Assembly: GCA_023459535.1 (NCBI GenBank)
Contig: JAEWTK010000143.1
Coordinates: 1 to 10,581, forward strand
Reading direction: 5' to 3'
Source of the DNA: Pseudomonadota bacterium
GTDB lineage: Bacteria > Pseudomonadota > Gammaproteobacteria > Burkholderiales > Methylophilaceae
Length of the DNA stretch: 10,581 nucleotides
The position numbers and the translations under genes are program-made. Under the pieces are notes generated by a model. It worked only from the letters and a program-made list of their open reading frames with translations. It was not told the origin of the DNA and searched no databases. This document shows, in pieces, positions 1 through 5,859 of the stretch (its first letter is position 1; each line of letters starts with the position of its first letter).

Positions 1-605
1 AGCAAATCCGTGACAGGAGCAAGCAGGGCATTTTCTGTACCGGAACCCCCGCTTGTCAGGGGGAGCAAGCCTTCGGGCCCGATCACAGAATCCAGCAGAG
101 CCTGTTCACTGCCTGGTGGTGATGTAAGGGGTAGCAGCCCGTCAGCACCTAGGACGGGATCAAGCAGCGTGTTCGGGCGTTCCAGATCATCTGGCGCACT
201 GACCAGAGGCAACAGCCCCGTGGGGCCAACCAGACTATCGACCAGTCCGGTGCCGCCTGTCTCGCTAACAAGGGGCAGCAAGCCGTCATGACCGATGACC
301 GGGTCGAGCAATGCCGTTCCGGTAGATTCACCATCTGCACTGACCAGTGGGATAAGCCCTTCCGAACCAACAAGCGGATCAAGTAACGGATCCAGTACAC
401 CATCACCGTCAGCCGTCAAACCCAGTTGATCTGTCAATCCATCCTGACCCAGCACCGGATCCAACAAAGGTCCCGGACCATCACCACTACCTGAAGTCAG
501 AGGGAGCAGACCATCTTGCCCGATCAATGGATCCAACAATGTTGAATCGCCGGACTCACTGGTGACTGGCAGCAGGCCATCGGGCCCGAGCAACGAGTCA
601 ACCAC
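1..605 (-). repeat. Degenerate protein-level tandem repeats in the lipoprotein
   Basis: Translated on the minus strand, residues 68 to 268 are a run of imperfect units: a hydrophobic LLDPV/LLDSV start, a Gly-x-Asp/Glu-Gly turn, LLPLTS or LLPLVS, then a variable Gly/Ser/Asp linker of 4-12 residues. Units begin near residues 68, 89, 113, 137, 165, 186, 213, 236 and 260. The third unit is the most divergent (it lacks the LLPLTS part). DNA identity between units is limited, so the repeat is old or under selection at protein level. The array continues past the left edge. Confidence 0.8.
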
Positions 606-806
606 CCCGCCCAGCAGAAGATCTCCTCCATCCCCGTCCGTGCCATCTGTACCGTCCGTGCCATCTGTACCACCCGTGCCACCTGTCACCACGGTGCTGC
701 TCGAAGGCCTGACCACACTACCCAAGCCATCGCTGTCGCAGCCGCTCAAAAAGAATGCCGATGCCAGCGCCAAAGCCACCATCCTGCGAATTGTCTTGAT
801 TTCCAT
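1..806 (-). CDS. Repeat-rich lipoprotein with collagen-like GTD tract (partial, C-terminus beyond left edge)
   Basis: An open frame on the minus strand runs from ATG 806-804 to the left edge without a stop, giving 268 residues. The start has a basic n-region (K4, R7, R8), a hydrophobic core (about 9-20) and a lipobox LSGC with Cys23, so a lipid-anchored exported protein is expected. Residues 41-61 are collagen-like Gly-Thr-Asp/Gly-Gly-Thr triplets. From about residue 68 a unit resembling LLDPVxGxDGLLPLTS recurs roughly every 21-28 residues, about eight full copies and the start of a ninth. The protein is acidic, rich in Gly, Leu and Asp, with one cysteine. A G-rich stretch (GGGGG, seven bases before ATG) is a weak ribosome site; Met9 is a possible later start. 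It is divergent from the OmpA gene and lies beside a Tad locus. Its function is not known to me; a surface or periplasmic structural role is inference. Database names for similar proteins may be 'collagen-like triple helix repeat'. Confidence 0.78.
   Translation of the reverse strand, partial: MEIKTIRRMVALALASAFFLSGCDSDGLGSVVRPSSSTVVTGGTGGTDGTDGTDGTDGDGGDLLLGGVVDSLLGPDGLLPVTSESGDSTLLDPLIGQDGLLPLTSGSGDGPGPLLDPVLGQDGLTDQLGLTADGDGVLDPLLDPLVGSEGLIPLVSADGESTGTALLDPVIGHDGLLPLVSETGGTGLVDSLVGPTGLLPLVSAPDDLERPNTLLDPVLGADGLLPLTSPPGSEQALLDSVIGPEGLLPLTSGGSGTENALLAPVTDL
634..687 (-). repeat. Three tandem 18-bp units coding Gly-Thr-Asp/Gly triplets
   Basis: On the plus strand the 18-bp unit ccgtccgtgccatctgta occurs twice in perfect tandem (634-651, 652-669), followed by a third diverged copy (670-687, four differences). 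In the minus-strand lipoprotein frame each unit codes two Gly-Thr-Asp or Gly-Gly-Thr triplets. A near-perfect short tandem like this can change copy number by slippage without shifting the frame, since 18 is a multiple of three. Confidence 0.85.
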
Positions 807-847
807 TTTAATGCCCCCGAATCAGTTGAACGATTAGCAAGTTTCAT

Positions 848-876
848 ATTTTTCACTTCATGCGAAATAAAGTCAA
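848..876 (-). promoter_or_regulatory. Candidate sigma70-type promoter of the lipoprotein gene
   Basis: Read on the minus strand, TTGACT (876-871; 5 of 6 matches to the -35 consensus) and AAAAAT (853-848; 4 of 6 to the -10 consensus) are separated by 17 bases. Immediately upstream of the -35 lies a long A-rich run (positions 877-905 read in reverse), as in UP elements. The expected transcript start is near 841, leaving a leader of about 35 bases before the ATG. The match is by eye; the -10 is weak. Confidence 0.42.
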
Positions 877-962
877 ACATTTTTTATCATTTTTTTCATT
901 TTGATGTATTATTCAACCATTGGAGCTATTACCTGACGTGCCGCGTTACATGAATATTCAGC

Positions 963-1002
963 CTCGGCACCGACAGTCATGGCATGTTGCGGTCCGAGTT
1001 TT
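963..1002 (+). terminator. Terminator-like hairpin in the leader of the OmpA gene
   Basis: Bases 963-972 (CTCGG, a bulged C, ACCG) pair with 990-998 (CGGTCCGAG), giving nine pairs with a one-base bulge. The loop holds a further CAT/ATG pairing around GGC. TTTT follows at 999-1002. This is the form of an intrinsic terminator, but it lies only some 12 bases before the ribosome binding site of the OmpA gene. It could therefore stop stray transcription coming from the left or act as a leader attenuator. No terminator function has been shown. Confidence 0.4.
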
Positions 1003-1025
1003 GAATTTATCTCAGGGTGATTAAT

Positions 1026-2129
1026 ATGAAATTGAAACTTACTTCTGCGGCAGTAACCGCTGCCTATTTTCTACTGTTCAACGGCTATGCATCCGCCGAG
1101 GACAATCACGGATTCAGCACTGAATCCTGGTATGGATTGGGCGGCGTCAGCCTGATCTACCCGGACGCCGATCTTGATGCGTCCGATGACAGTCCAGGCC
1201 TGCATCTACGCCTTGGCAAGGAACTCACAGAAAATATCGACATTCAGGTCGGATTTTCGTACCACAAGGCCGATGAAGACCACGCATCATTCGATGGCGG
1301 CGACTACAAGCAATTCAACCTGACAGCTGACGCACTCTATGTATTCGCGCGCGACAAGTTCAGGCCGTTCGTGCTGGCCGGCATCGGCGCCTCCAACAAC
1401 CGCATCTCCTACAACATCGCACCGGGGTACCTGCCTACCGGCAAGGTTTCTGGCTCCGACACCTCACTGGCCGGCAACATCGGTGCCGGTTTTCAATACC
1501 TGTTCAATGACCAGTTCGGCGTGCAGGCCGATTTCCGCAGAATCATCAGCCGGGCAGACGCCAAAACCAGCGAACTGGGCGTGGACGGCACCATTGCCAA
1601 CAACCAGCTGAACTTTGGTCTGCTCTACCGTTTCGGTGGCAAGCCCGCCGCCATTCCCGAACCGAAATTGGAACCGGTCGCACAAGCGCCGCAAGTCGTG
1701 GAACGCATCGTGGAAGTGGAGAAAATCGTGCCGGCCGAACCGCAGAAAATAGAAACCCATACGTTCTTTGCAGCGGCTTTGTTCGAGTTGAACGAACACA
1801 CGCTGTCCGAGGAGGGCAAGAGCATCCTCAAGACCCAAATCGCACAAAAGCTGATCGAGCACAAAAACTTGGGTGATGTCACAATCGAAGGCCATACCGA
1901 CCGGCTCGGCAATGACGCTATCAACGAACAGCTGTCGCTCCGGCGCGCTTACGCGGTCCGGGACTTCCTGATCAGCCAGGGTGTGGATGGCAGCCGCCTG
2001 AATGCGGTCGGCAAAAGCTCCAGTGAACCCCTTGTGTTCTGTGACGGGCCGCGCAGCGAACGTGTGATCAACTGCCTGCAGCCAAATCGGCGTGTGGTGG
2101 TGCAGATAGAAGTGGAAAATGATTCGTAG
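1026..2129 (+). CDS. OmpA/OprF-family outer membrane protein
   Basis: A 367-residue outer membrane protein that should span the outer membrane and grip peptidoglycan. Residues 1-24 are a signal peptide ending ASA before Glu25. Residues 25-203 are an OmpA-like beta-barrel, with alternating hydrophobic strands and aromatic girdle residues, ending in LNFGLLYRF. Residues 204-245 are a Pro/Glu/Val-rich linker. Residues 246-363 are an OmpA/MotB C-terminal domain with EGHTDRLGNDAIN (Asp292) and NRRVVVQ (Arg355, Arg356), the residues that bind diaminopimelate in this family. Cys339 and Cys350 could form a disulfide, as in OprF. The start at ATG 1026 is chosen because AGGG (1014-1017) stands at good distance. 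A GTG at 1017 would add three residues but lies directly on that site. The gene has its own leader and is separated from the pilus genes by about 390 bases, so it may not be in their operon. Family assignment is firm; any role in pilus function is inference. Confidence 0.93.
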   Translation: MKLKLTSAAVTAAYFLLFNGYASAEDNHGFSTESWYGLGGVSLIYPDADLDASDDSPGLHLRLGKELTENIDIQVGFSYHKADEDHASFDGGDYKQFNLTADALYVFARDKFRPFVLAGIGASNNRISYNIAPGYLPTGKVSGSDTSLAGNIGAGFQYLFNDQFGVQADFRRIISRADAKTSELGVDGTIANNQLNFGLLYRFGGKPAAIPEPKLEPVAQAPQVVERIVEVEKIVPAEPQKIETHTFFAAALFELNEHTLSEEGKSILKTQIAQKLIEHKNLGDVTIEGHTDRLGNDAINEQLSLRRAYAVRDFLISQGVDGSRLNAVGKSSSEPLVFCDGPRSERVINCLQPNRRVVVQIEVENDS

Positions 2130-2518
2130 ATCGCATTTGACCGAACGAAGGCTAAAGCAACGTTGCCGGTCAAATACCAACAGGGGCATCCCGGCTGGAA
2201 CCGCCCCCCCTGCAACACTAAAAATGAATCGGATGACTGCAAGAAATTACTCAAGACGATTAAAATTCTGGCCGATCCGGCCGATAAGAATTACACAGAA
2301 TGAATTACCACTTGACTAGAGGCGGCTTTCTGACAAAACGAGTATACTAATTTTGCTATTTAACAGATCCGGCAATCTCAACAAGAACCAATAATAACGT
2401 GAATACCGGTTTCGGTCATGGACGCGGCCTTTAGCAAAAACCTGCCAATGTTCAACCAGGCGGTTTTTGTCGAGGATCAGCAATGACTTTCAGAAATCGA
2501 ACTGAGGAATTCGAGCTG
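2130..2518 (+). other. Intergenic region upstream of the tad genes
   Basis: No convincing gene is present; a 66-codon frame at 2119-2319 has basic, low-complexity composition, overlaps the OmpA stop and looks spurious. Visible signals are a GC-rich inverted repeat (CAGGGG 2181-2186 with CCCCTG 2207-2212) without a following T-run, a short GGCCG-ATC-CGGCC palindrome at 2270-2282, a -10-like TATACT at 2343-2348 without a good -35, and a stronger hairpin at 2435-2469. The region from about 2225 to 2400 is AT-richer than the flanking genes, as expected for a promoter region of the cpaE-tadA genes, but I cannot place a promoter with confidence. Confidence 0.5.
2435..2469 (+). promoter_or_regulatory. 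Stem-loop just upstream of the cpaE ribosome binding site
   Basis: Bases 2435-2446 (CAAAAACC, a bulged T, GCC) pair with 2459-2469 (GGCGGTTTTTG), giving eleven pairs with one bulge and a 12-base loop. The A-run in the 5' arm and the T-run in the 3' arm give the shape of an intrinsic terminator, usable in both directions. It ends three bases before the GAGG at 2472-2475. It may be a transcription attenuator or a translation-control element for the first cpaE gene; which of these is not decidable from sequence alone. Confidence 0.45.
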
Positions 2519-3763
2519 ATGAAAGCTACCAACAACTGCATCGCCATCACGGACAAAAGCCACTGTTCTTCGTGGCTCTACGGCCTGAATGACAGCGTCT
2601 CCAACCTGATTTTCGTCGAACCCGGAGACAAGGACAGAATCTCCAGCCTGCTCGGCACCGTGGATGTGGATATCGCGCTGGTCCACCTCCCATCACAGGA
2701 CGCCGCATCAACGGCTGACGACCAGCAGCAAGCGCTCAACCGCGATCTCGGCATGATCGAGAATCTGGTCGCCAGCAAACCCGCCCTCGCCGTAATCGCA
2801 TTGGTCGAGACCATGGATCAGGATGCGCTCCTGCCCACCATCCGTTCCGGCGCGCGCGACATCATCCAGATAGGCACACCAGCCCACGAGGTGCAGGCCG
2901 TCATCAAACGCCACCAGAAACGCAACAACAAACCTTCCACCCCGCAACAGACGGAATCCGGACACATCTACACACTGTTGAATGCGCGCATAGGAGACGG
3001 TAACGCGCTGTTCTGCATGCACATGGCACTGGAAATGCAAAAGCAGGGCCCGACGTTGCTGCTCGACCTCGGCAACCCGAACGCCGACATTATGCTGATC
3101 ATGGGTCTGGTTTCCAAATTCAGTCTGCTCGACGTCATCCAGAACCGCACTCGCCTCGATGCAACGCTAATCGAAACCGGCTTCGCCCGGCACGAGTCAG
3201 GACTCAGCCTGCTTTCCATGCCGGAAGATGAGCAACGCTATAGTCAGCTGACGCCTGCGGACCTCAGCCTGATCCTGTACGCGCTCAAGCGTCACTTCGA
3301 CTATATTTTCATCAACCTCGCCGGCATCACCGACACTGAGCTGCTGAGGGCGTCGCTTAAACTTTCATCGGCCACCTTCATACTGGTGGAGCAGACAATT
3401 CCAAGCTGCAAGCGCAACCTTGACCTGCTTGAGTCGTTGCGCCAGCTGAAGATTACACTGCCGGACAGCCGGCTGGTTGTAGACCGCCTGATGCAAGATA
3501 TCTCCCCTAGTGCCGACAGCATCGCCAAATCCTTCGGCATGCCCCTGGGCGGCACCCTGCCCGGCGTCGGTCACCTGCGCTTGAGCTGCATCAACACCGG
3601 CGAATCGATGTTCGACAAAGTGCCCAACAGCAGCTATGCGGCGGCCATCAAAAAGCTCGTCGGCGACCTGCCGGGCATGTATATGCAAACGCACGCACGC
3701 CGATCGACACCTCTGCTGGTACGGTTGAAAAATGCCTTCGACCATCTCGTCAGCGGGAGATAA
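2519..3763 (+). CDS. cpaE: CpaE/TadZ-family pilus assembly protein, copy 1
   Basis: A 414-residue CpaE/TadZ-like protein, cytoplasmic or peripheral at the inner membrane, which in this family places the Tad machine in the cell. Residues 1-130 look like an atypical receiver domain, ending with GARDIIQIGTPAHEV. Residues 149-385 are a MinD/ParA-like fold: the strand TLLLDLGNPNAD (179-190), then LDATLIETGF (213-222), FIFINLAG-like strand (262-269) and ILVEQTIPSC (288-297). The P-loop position reads NARIGDGNALF (155-165), with no lysine and no Ser/Thr after it, so ATP hydrolysis is doubtful. Start choice: ATG 2519 aligns with the start of the second copy (MKATNN against MKGKNS) and has GAGGA at 2504-2508. 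ATG 2483, with GAGG at 2472-2475, would add 12 residues. Its stop lies five bases before the next gene, tadA copy 1, so the two are surely co-transcribed. Confidence 0.92.
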   Translation: MKATNNCIAITDKSHCSSWLYGLNDSVSNLIFVEPGDKDRISSLLGTVDVDIALVHLPSQDAASTADDQQQALNRDLGMIENLVASKPALAVIALVETMDQDALLPTIRSGARDIIQIGTPAHEVQAVIKRHQKRNNKPSTPQQTESGHIYTLLNARIGDGNALFCMHMALEMQKQGPTLLLDLGNPNADIMLIMGLVSKFSLLDVIQNRTRLDATLIETGFARHESGLSLLSMPEDEQRYSQLTPADLSLILYALKRHFDYIFINLAGITDTELLRASLKLSSATFILVEQTIPSCKRNLDLLESLRQLKITLPDSRLVVDRLMQDISPSADSIAKSFGMPLGGTLPGVGHLRLSCINTGESMFDKVPNSSYAAAIKKLVGDLPGMYMQTHARRSTPLLVRLKNAFDHLVSGR

Positions 3764-3768
3764 ACCGA

Positions 3769-5022
3769 ATGCGCCCGGGACCGCACAGCAAGAACACCAA
3801 CCCATCCCTGCAATACCAGGACATCAAATACCGCCTGCATAATTATCTGATCGACGAGATCGAAGCGGACAAGGTACATCTGTCGGCGATGAGCGAGGAA
3901 CAGGCTAACACCTACATCAGCGCCAAGGTGTTCAAATTCGTCGCCTCCATCGATTACGTGGTGAACGCGCAGGATATCGAGAACCTGACAGCGGAGATGA
4001 TCGACGAACTCTCCGGCTTCGGCCCCCTGCAGAACCTGATAGAGGATGAAGACGTCAACGACATCCTGGTCAACGGATCCCACAACATCTTCGTCGAACA
4101 GGATGGCGTCCTGCACCCGACCAACTACCGTTTCATCGACGACCAGCACGTGCTGCGTGTCGTGCGCAAGATACTGGCGCCGCTCGGTCGCCGCATCGAC
4201 GAATCCAGCCCCATCGTCGATGCCAGACTGCCTGACGGCAGCCGCATCAATGTCATCATTCCGCCCCTTGCCCTCAACGGCCCATGCGTCTCTATCAGAA
4301 AATTCCGCAAGGAACCATTTTCCGGTGACGACCTGGTGGCGTTCGGCACACTTAACCATGACATGCTGGATTTCCTGCTGAGCGCCGTGGAGCGCAAGGT
4401 CAACATCATGATCAGCGGCGGTACCGGTACCGGCAAGACCACCATGCTCAACCTGCTCAGCCGGGCGATACGACCGAGCGAACGCGTGGTGACGATTGAG
4501 GATGCTGCCGAACTCAAGCTCAATCACAGCCACGTCGTCAGTCTGGAAACGCGGCCCGGCAACCTGGAGGGCGAAGGCGAGATCACCGCCCGCACACTGG
4601 TCAGAAACGCACTGCGCATGCGCCCGGACAGGATCATCCTGGGTGAGATTCGTGGCGATGAAGTAATGGACGTCCTGCAGGCCATGAACACGGGGCATGA
4701 GGGCTCGATGAGCACCATACACGCCAACAACCCGGAAGACGCCCTGCTCAGGATTGAACTTTTGTCCGGTCTCGCCGGCTTCCGCGGATCGGATCTGACA
4801 CTGCGCAGGATGATTTCCGCCGCCATCGATCTGCTGGTGCAAATCAATCGCATGCCGAACGGCGACCGCAAGATCACTTCCATCGTCGAGGTGCTGGGTG
4901 TGCGCGACAACATCTTCGTCACCCACGAACTGTTCAGCTACGACGCCACCCGTCAGGACTTCGCAACCAGCCCGACACCGGCTTCAACCGTAAAACTCAA
5001 AACGCTGTTTCGGGGAAAATGA
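3769..5022 (+). CDS. tadA: TadA/CpaF pilus assembly ATPase, copy 1
   Basis: A complete 417-residue secretion ATPase of the GspE/PilB superfamily, TadA/CpaF branch. It should form a hexamer at the inner membrane and power Flp pilus extension (and in some species retraction). Residues 15-135 are the N-terminal region with the family-typical LSGFGPLQNLI and DILVNG. Residues 170-185 contain the conserved SIRKFRKEPF. Walker A is GGTGTGKT (217-224), the Asp box TIEDAAELKL (242-251), Walker B RIILGEIRGDEV (288-299, Glu293), and the His box TGHEGSMSTIHAN (308-320), so all catalytic elements are present. The ribosome site GGGAGA (3755-3760) lies inside the end of cpaE. It is unusual that tadB and tadC do not follow; instead a 183-base AT-rich gap and the pilin gene come next. 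A second tadA lies at 9955. Confidence 0.97.
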   Translation: MRPGPHSKNTNPSLQYQDIKYRLHNYLIDEIEADKVHLSAMSEEQANTYISAKVFKFVASIDYVVNAQDIENLTAEMIDELSGFGPLQNLIEDEDVNDILVNGSHNIFVEQDGVLHPTNYRFIDDQHVLRVVRKILAPLGRRIDESSPIVDARLPDGSRINVIIPPLALNGPCVSIRKFRKEPFSGDDLVAFGTLNHDMLDFLLSAVERKVNIMISGGTGTGKTTMLNLLSRAIRPSERVVTIEDAAELKLNHSHVVSLETRPGNLEGEGEITARTLVRNALRMRPDRIILGEIRGDEVMDVLQAMNTGHEGSMSTIHANNPEDALLRIELLSGLAGFRGSDLTLRRMISAAIDLLVQINRMPNGDRKITSIVEVLGVRDNIFVTHELFSYDATRQDFATSPTPASTVKLKTLFRGK

Positions 5023-5205
5023 ATGTGTCTTGAGAAAAACAAAATCAAAGCATCGGTCACAACGTCCAATGGCTTGTATTTGTTGCTGAATAAGGATAAT
5101 AATGCATCGTATACTCAGGCATGACGCGGTATATGGGCTGACTGGGTCATCTCAAGGTCTTGCAGCCAAATTTTGATGCAGGAGATTTCACATGGAGGAT
5201 TTGCA
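5023..5205 (+). other. AT-rich intergenic region ahead of flp, probable promoter region
   Basis: This stretch has no gene and is markedly richer in A and T than the genes on either side. A weak sigma70-like pair is present: TTGTAT (5074-5079) and GATAAT (5095-5100), with a short 15-base spacer; TATACT also occurs at 5110-5115. Pilin genes of Tad loci are commonly transcribed from their own strong promoter, which fits such a gap, but the exact promoter is uncertain. No clear terminator for the upstream cpaE-tadA transcript was found here. Confidence 0.4.
5194..5198 (+). promoter_or_regulatory. Strong Shine-Dalgarno of the pilin gene
   Basis: GGAGG stands seven bases before ATG 5206. This fixes the pilin start at 5206 rather than at the in-frame ATGs at 5173 and 5176, and suits a major structural subunit that must be made in large amounts. 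Confidence 0.8.
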
Positions 5206-5394
5206 ATGAAAAATTTCTTGAAAACAGGTTTTGTTCGGTTCGTTCGTGATGAAGAAGGCGCAAGTGCTATCGAATATGCCCTGCTAGTGGCAATGGTGGC
5301 ACTTGTTTTAGTGCTCGTGATGACGGATGTTCAAGATGCAGTTAAAGGTATCTTTGACGGCATAGTAACTGCGCTGACAACCAGCAATCCTTGA
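5206..5394 (+). CDS. flp: Flp-type pilin (major type IVc pilin)
   Basis: A 62-residue Flp prepilin, the building block of the pilus fibre. Residues 1-18 are a basic leader ending DEEG. Cleavage after Gly18 would leave a 44-residue mature pilin beginning ASAIEYALL, with the family-invariant Glu (+5, Glu23) and Tyr (+6, Tyr24). Residues 21-40 are one hydrophobic helix, followed by a short amphipathic tail (TDVQDAVKGIFDGIVTAL). The length is normal for Flp. The gene has a strong GGAGG ribosome site and its own AT-rich upstream region, and its codons are richer in A/T than those of neighbouring genes. The prepilin peptidase gene starts 15 bases downstream, and no attenuating hairpin is seen between them. 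Only one Flp gene is present in the window. Confidence 0.96.
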   Translation: MKNFLKTGFVRFVRDEEGASAIEYALLVAMVALVLVLVMTDVQDAVKGIFDGIVTALTTSNP

Positions 5395-5409
5395 AATCCT
5401 TCATTTAAT

Positions 5410-5859
5410 ATGGGCTATACGTATGCCTTAGTTATTGCTTGGACGATAGCTGCTTGCCTGTCAGACCTGAAGACACGTCGCATACCGAACATACTCAGTT
5501 TCGGTGCCATGTTGCTTGCGACCGGTTACCTGCTGACAACCGGCCATGCCGTACTGGGTGCGGCGTGGCAGTCTGCGGTTCTGGCCGCTGGGCTGGGCTT
5601 GGCACTTACCGTACCGGCGTATCTGGCAGGCTGGCTTGGCGGGGGCGATGTCAAATTGCTGTTCGCTATCGGACTGTTGGCGGGCTGGGAAATCACCCTG
5701 TCCAGCTTTGTGATAGCGAGCTTGATTGCAGGTCTGGCAGCTATCGTTTACCTGACATTGACCAGGTATTTTGACCTGCCGGTGTCGCGTAAACGATGGC
5801 TGCCATTCGGCGCCGCTTTGTCGGTGGGACTGCTGCTGGCGATCGGGATGAACCGATGA
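5410..5859 (+). CDS. cpaA: CpaA/TadV prepilin peptidase
   Basis: A 149-residue inner-membrane aspartic protease (family A24) that removes the leader of Flp and of TadE-type pseudopilins. The two catalytic aspartates are visible: Asp19 in LSDLKTRRIPN and Asp80 in GGGDVKLL, the GxGD motif. About five hydrophobic segments are seen (near 5-18, 31-45, 53-73, 83-115 in two parts, 132-147). The short size and absence of a methyltransferase domain are typical of the Tad branch rather than PilD. ATG 5410 has no clear Shine-Dalgarno, so translation may depend on reinitiation after flp, 15 bases upstream. Later starts would lose Asp19. The stop overlaps the next gene start (ATGA at 5856-5859), a sign of translational coupling to tadE. 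Confidence 0.95.
   Translation: MGYTYALVIAWTIAACLSDLKTRRIPNILSFGAMLLATGYLLTTGHAVLGAAWQSAVLAAGLGLALTVPAYLAGWLGGGDVKLLFAIGLLAGWEITLSSFVIASLIAGLAAIVYLTLTRYFDLPVSRKRWLPFGAALSVGLLLAIGMNR

Noticed and set aside
634..687. CRISPR-like repeat
   Set aside because: The units are directly adjacent without spacers and lie in a coding frame.
562..837. Plus-strand frame with Pro-Ser-Val repeats
   Set aside because: The repeats are the complement of the Gly-Thr-Asp tract. The minus frame has a signal peptide and lipobox and stays open across the whole region, so it is the coding one. The same applies to the frame at 10-291.
2181..2212. Terminator after the OmpA gene (CAGGGG with CCCCTG)
   Set aside because: The stem is only six pairs with a 20-base loop, and no T-run follows in either direction.
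2119..2319. Small basic open frame of 66 codons after the OmpA gene
   Set aside because: It overlaps the OmpA stop, has Arg/Thr-rich composition with no domain, no ribosome site, and looks like chance.
3634..4926. Long minus-strand open frame of 430 codons
   Set aside because: It lies opposite the first tadA, whose Walker A, Walker B and His box fix the coding strand.
5068..5090. Possible sigma54 promoter ahead of flp (TGGCTTG with TTGCT)
   Set aside because: The GG and GC elements are two bases too far apart for a sigma54 site.
2343..5115. GTATACT shared by the two upstream regions (2342 and 5109)
   Set aside because: A seven-base match in two AT-rich gaps is expected by chance, and neither copy has a proper -35 box at the right distance.
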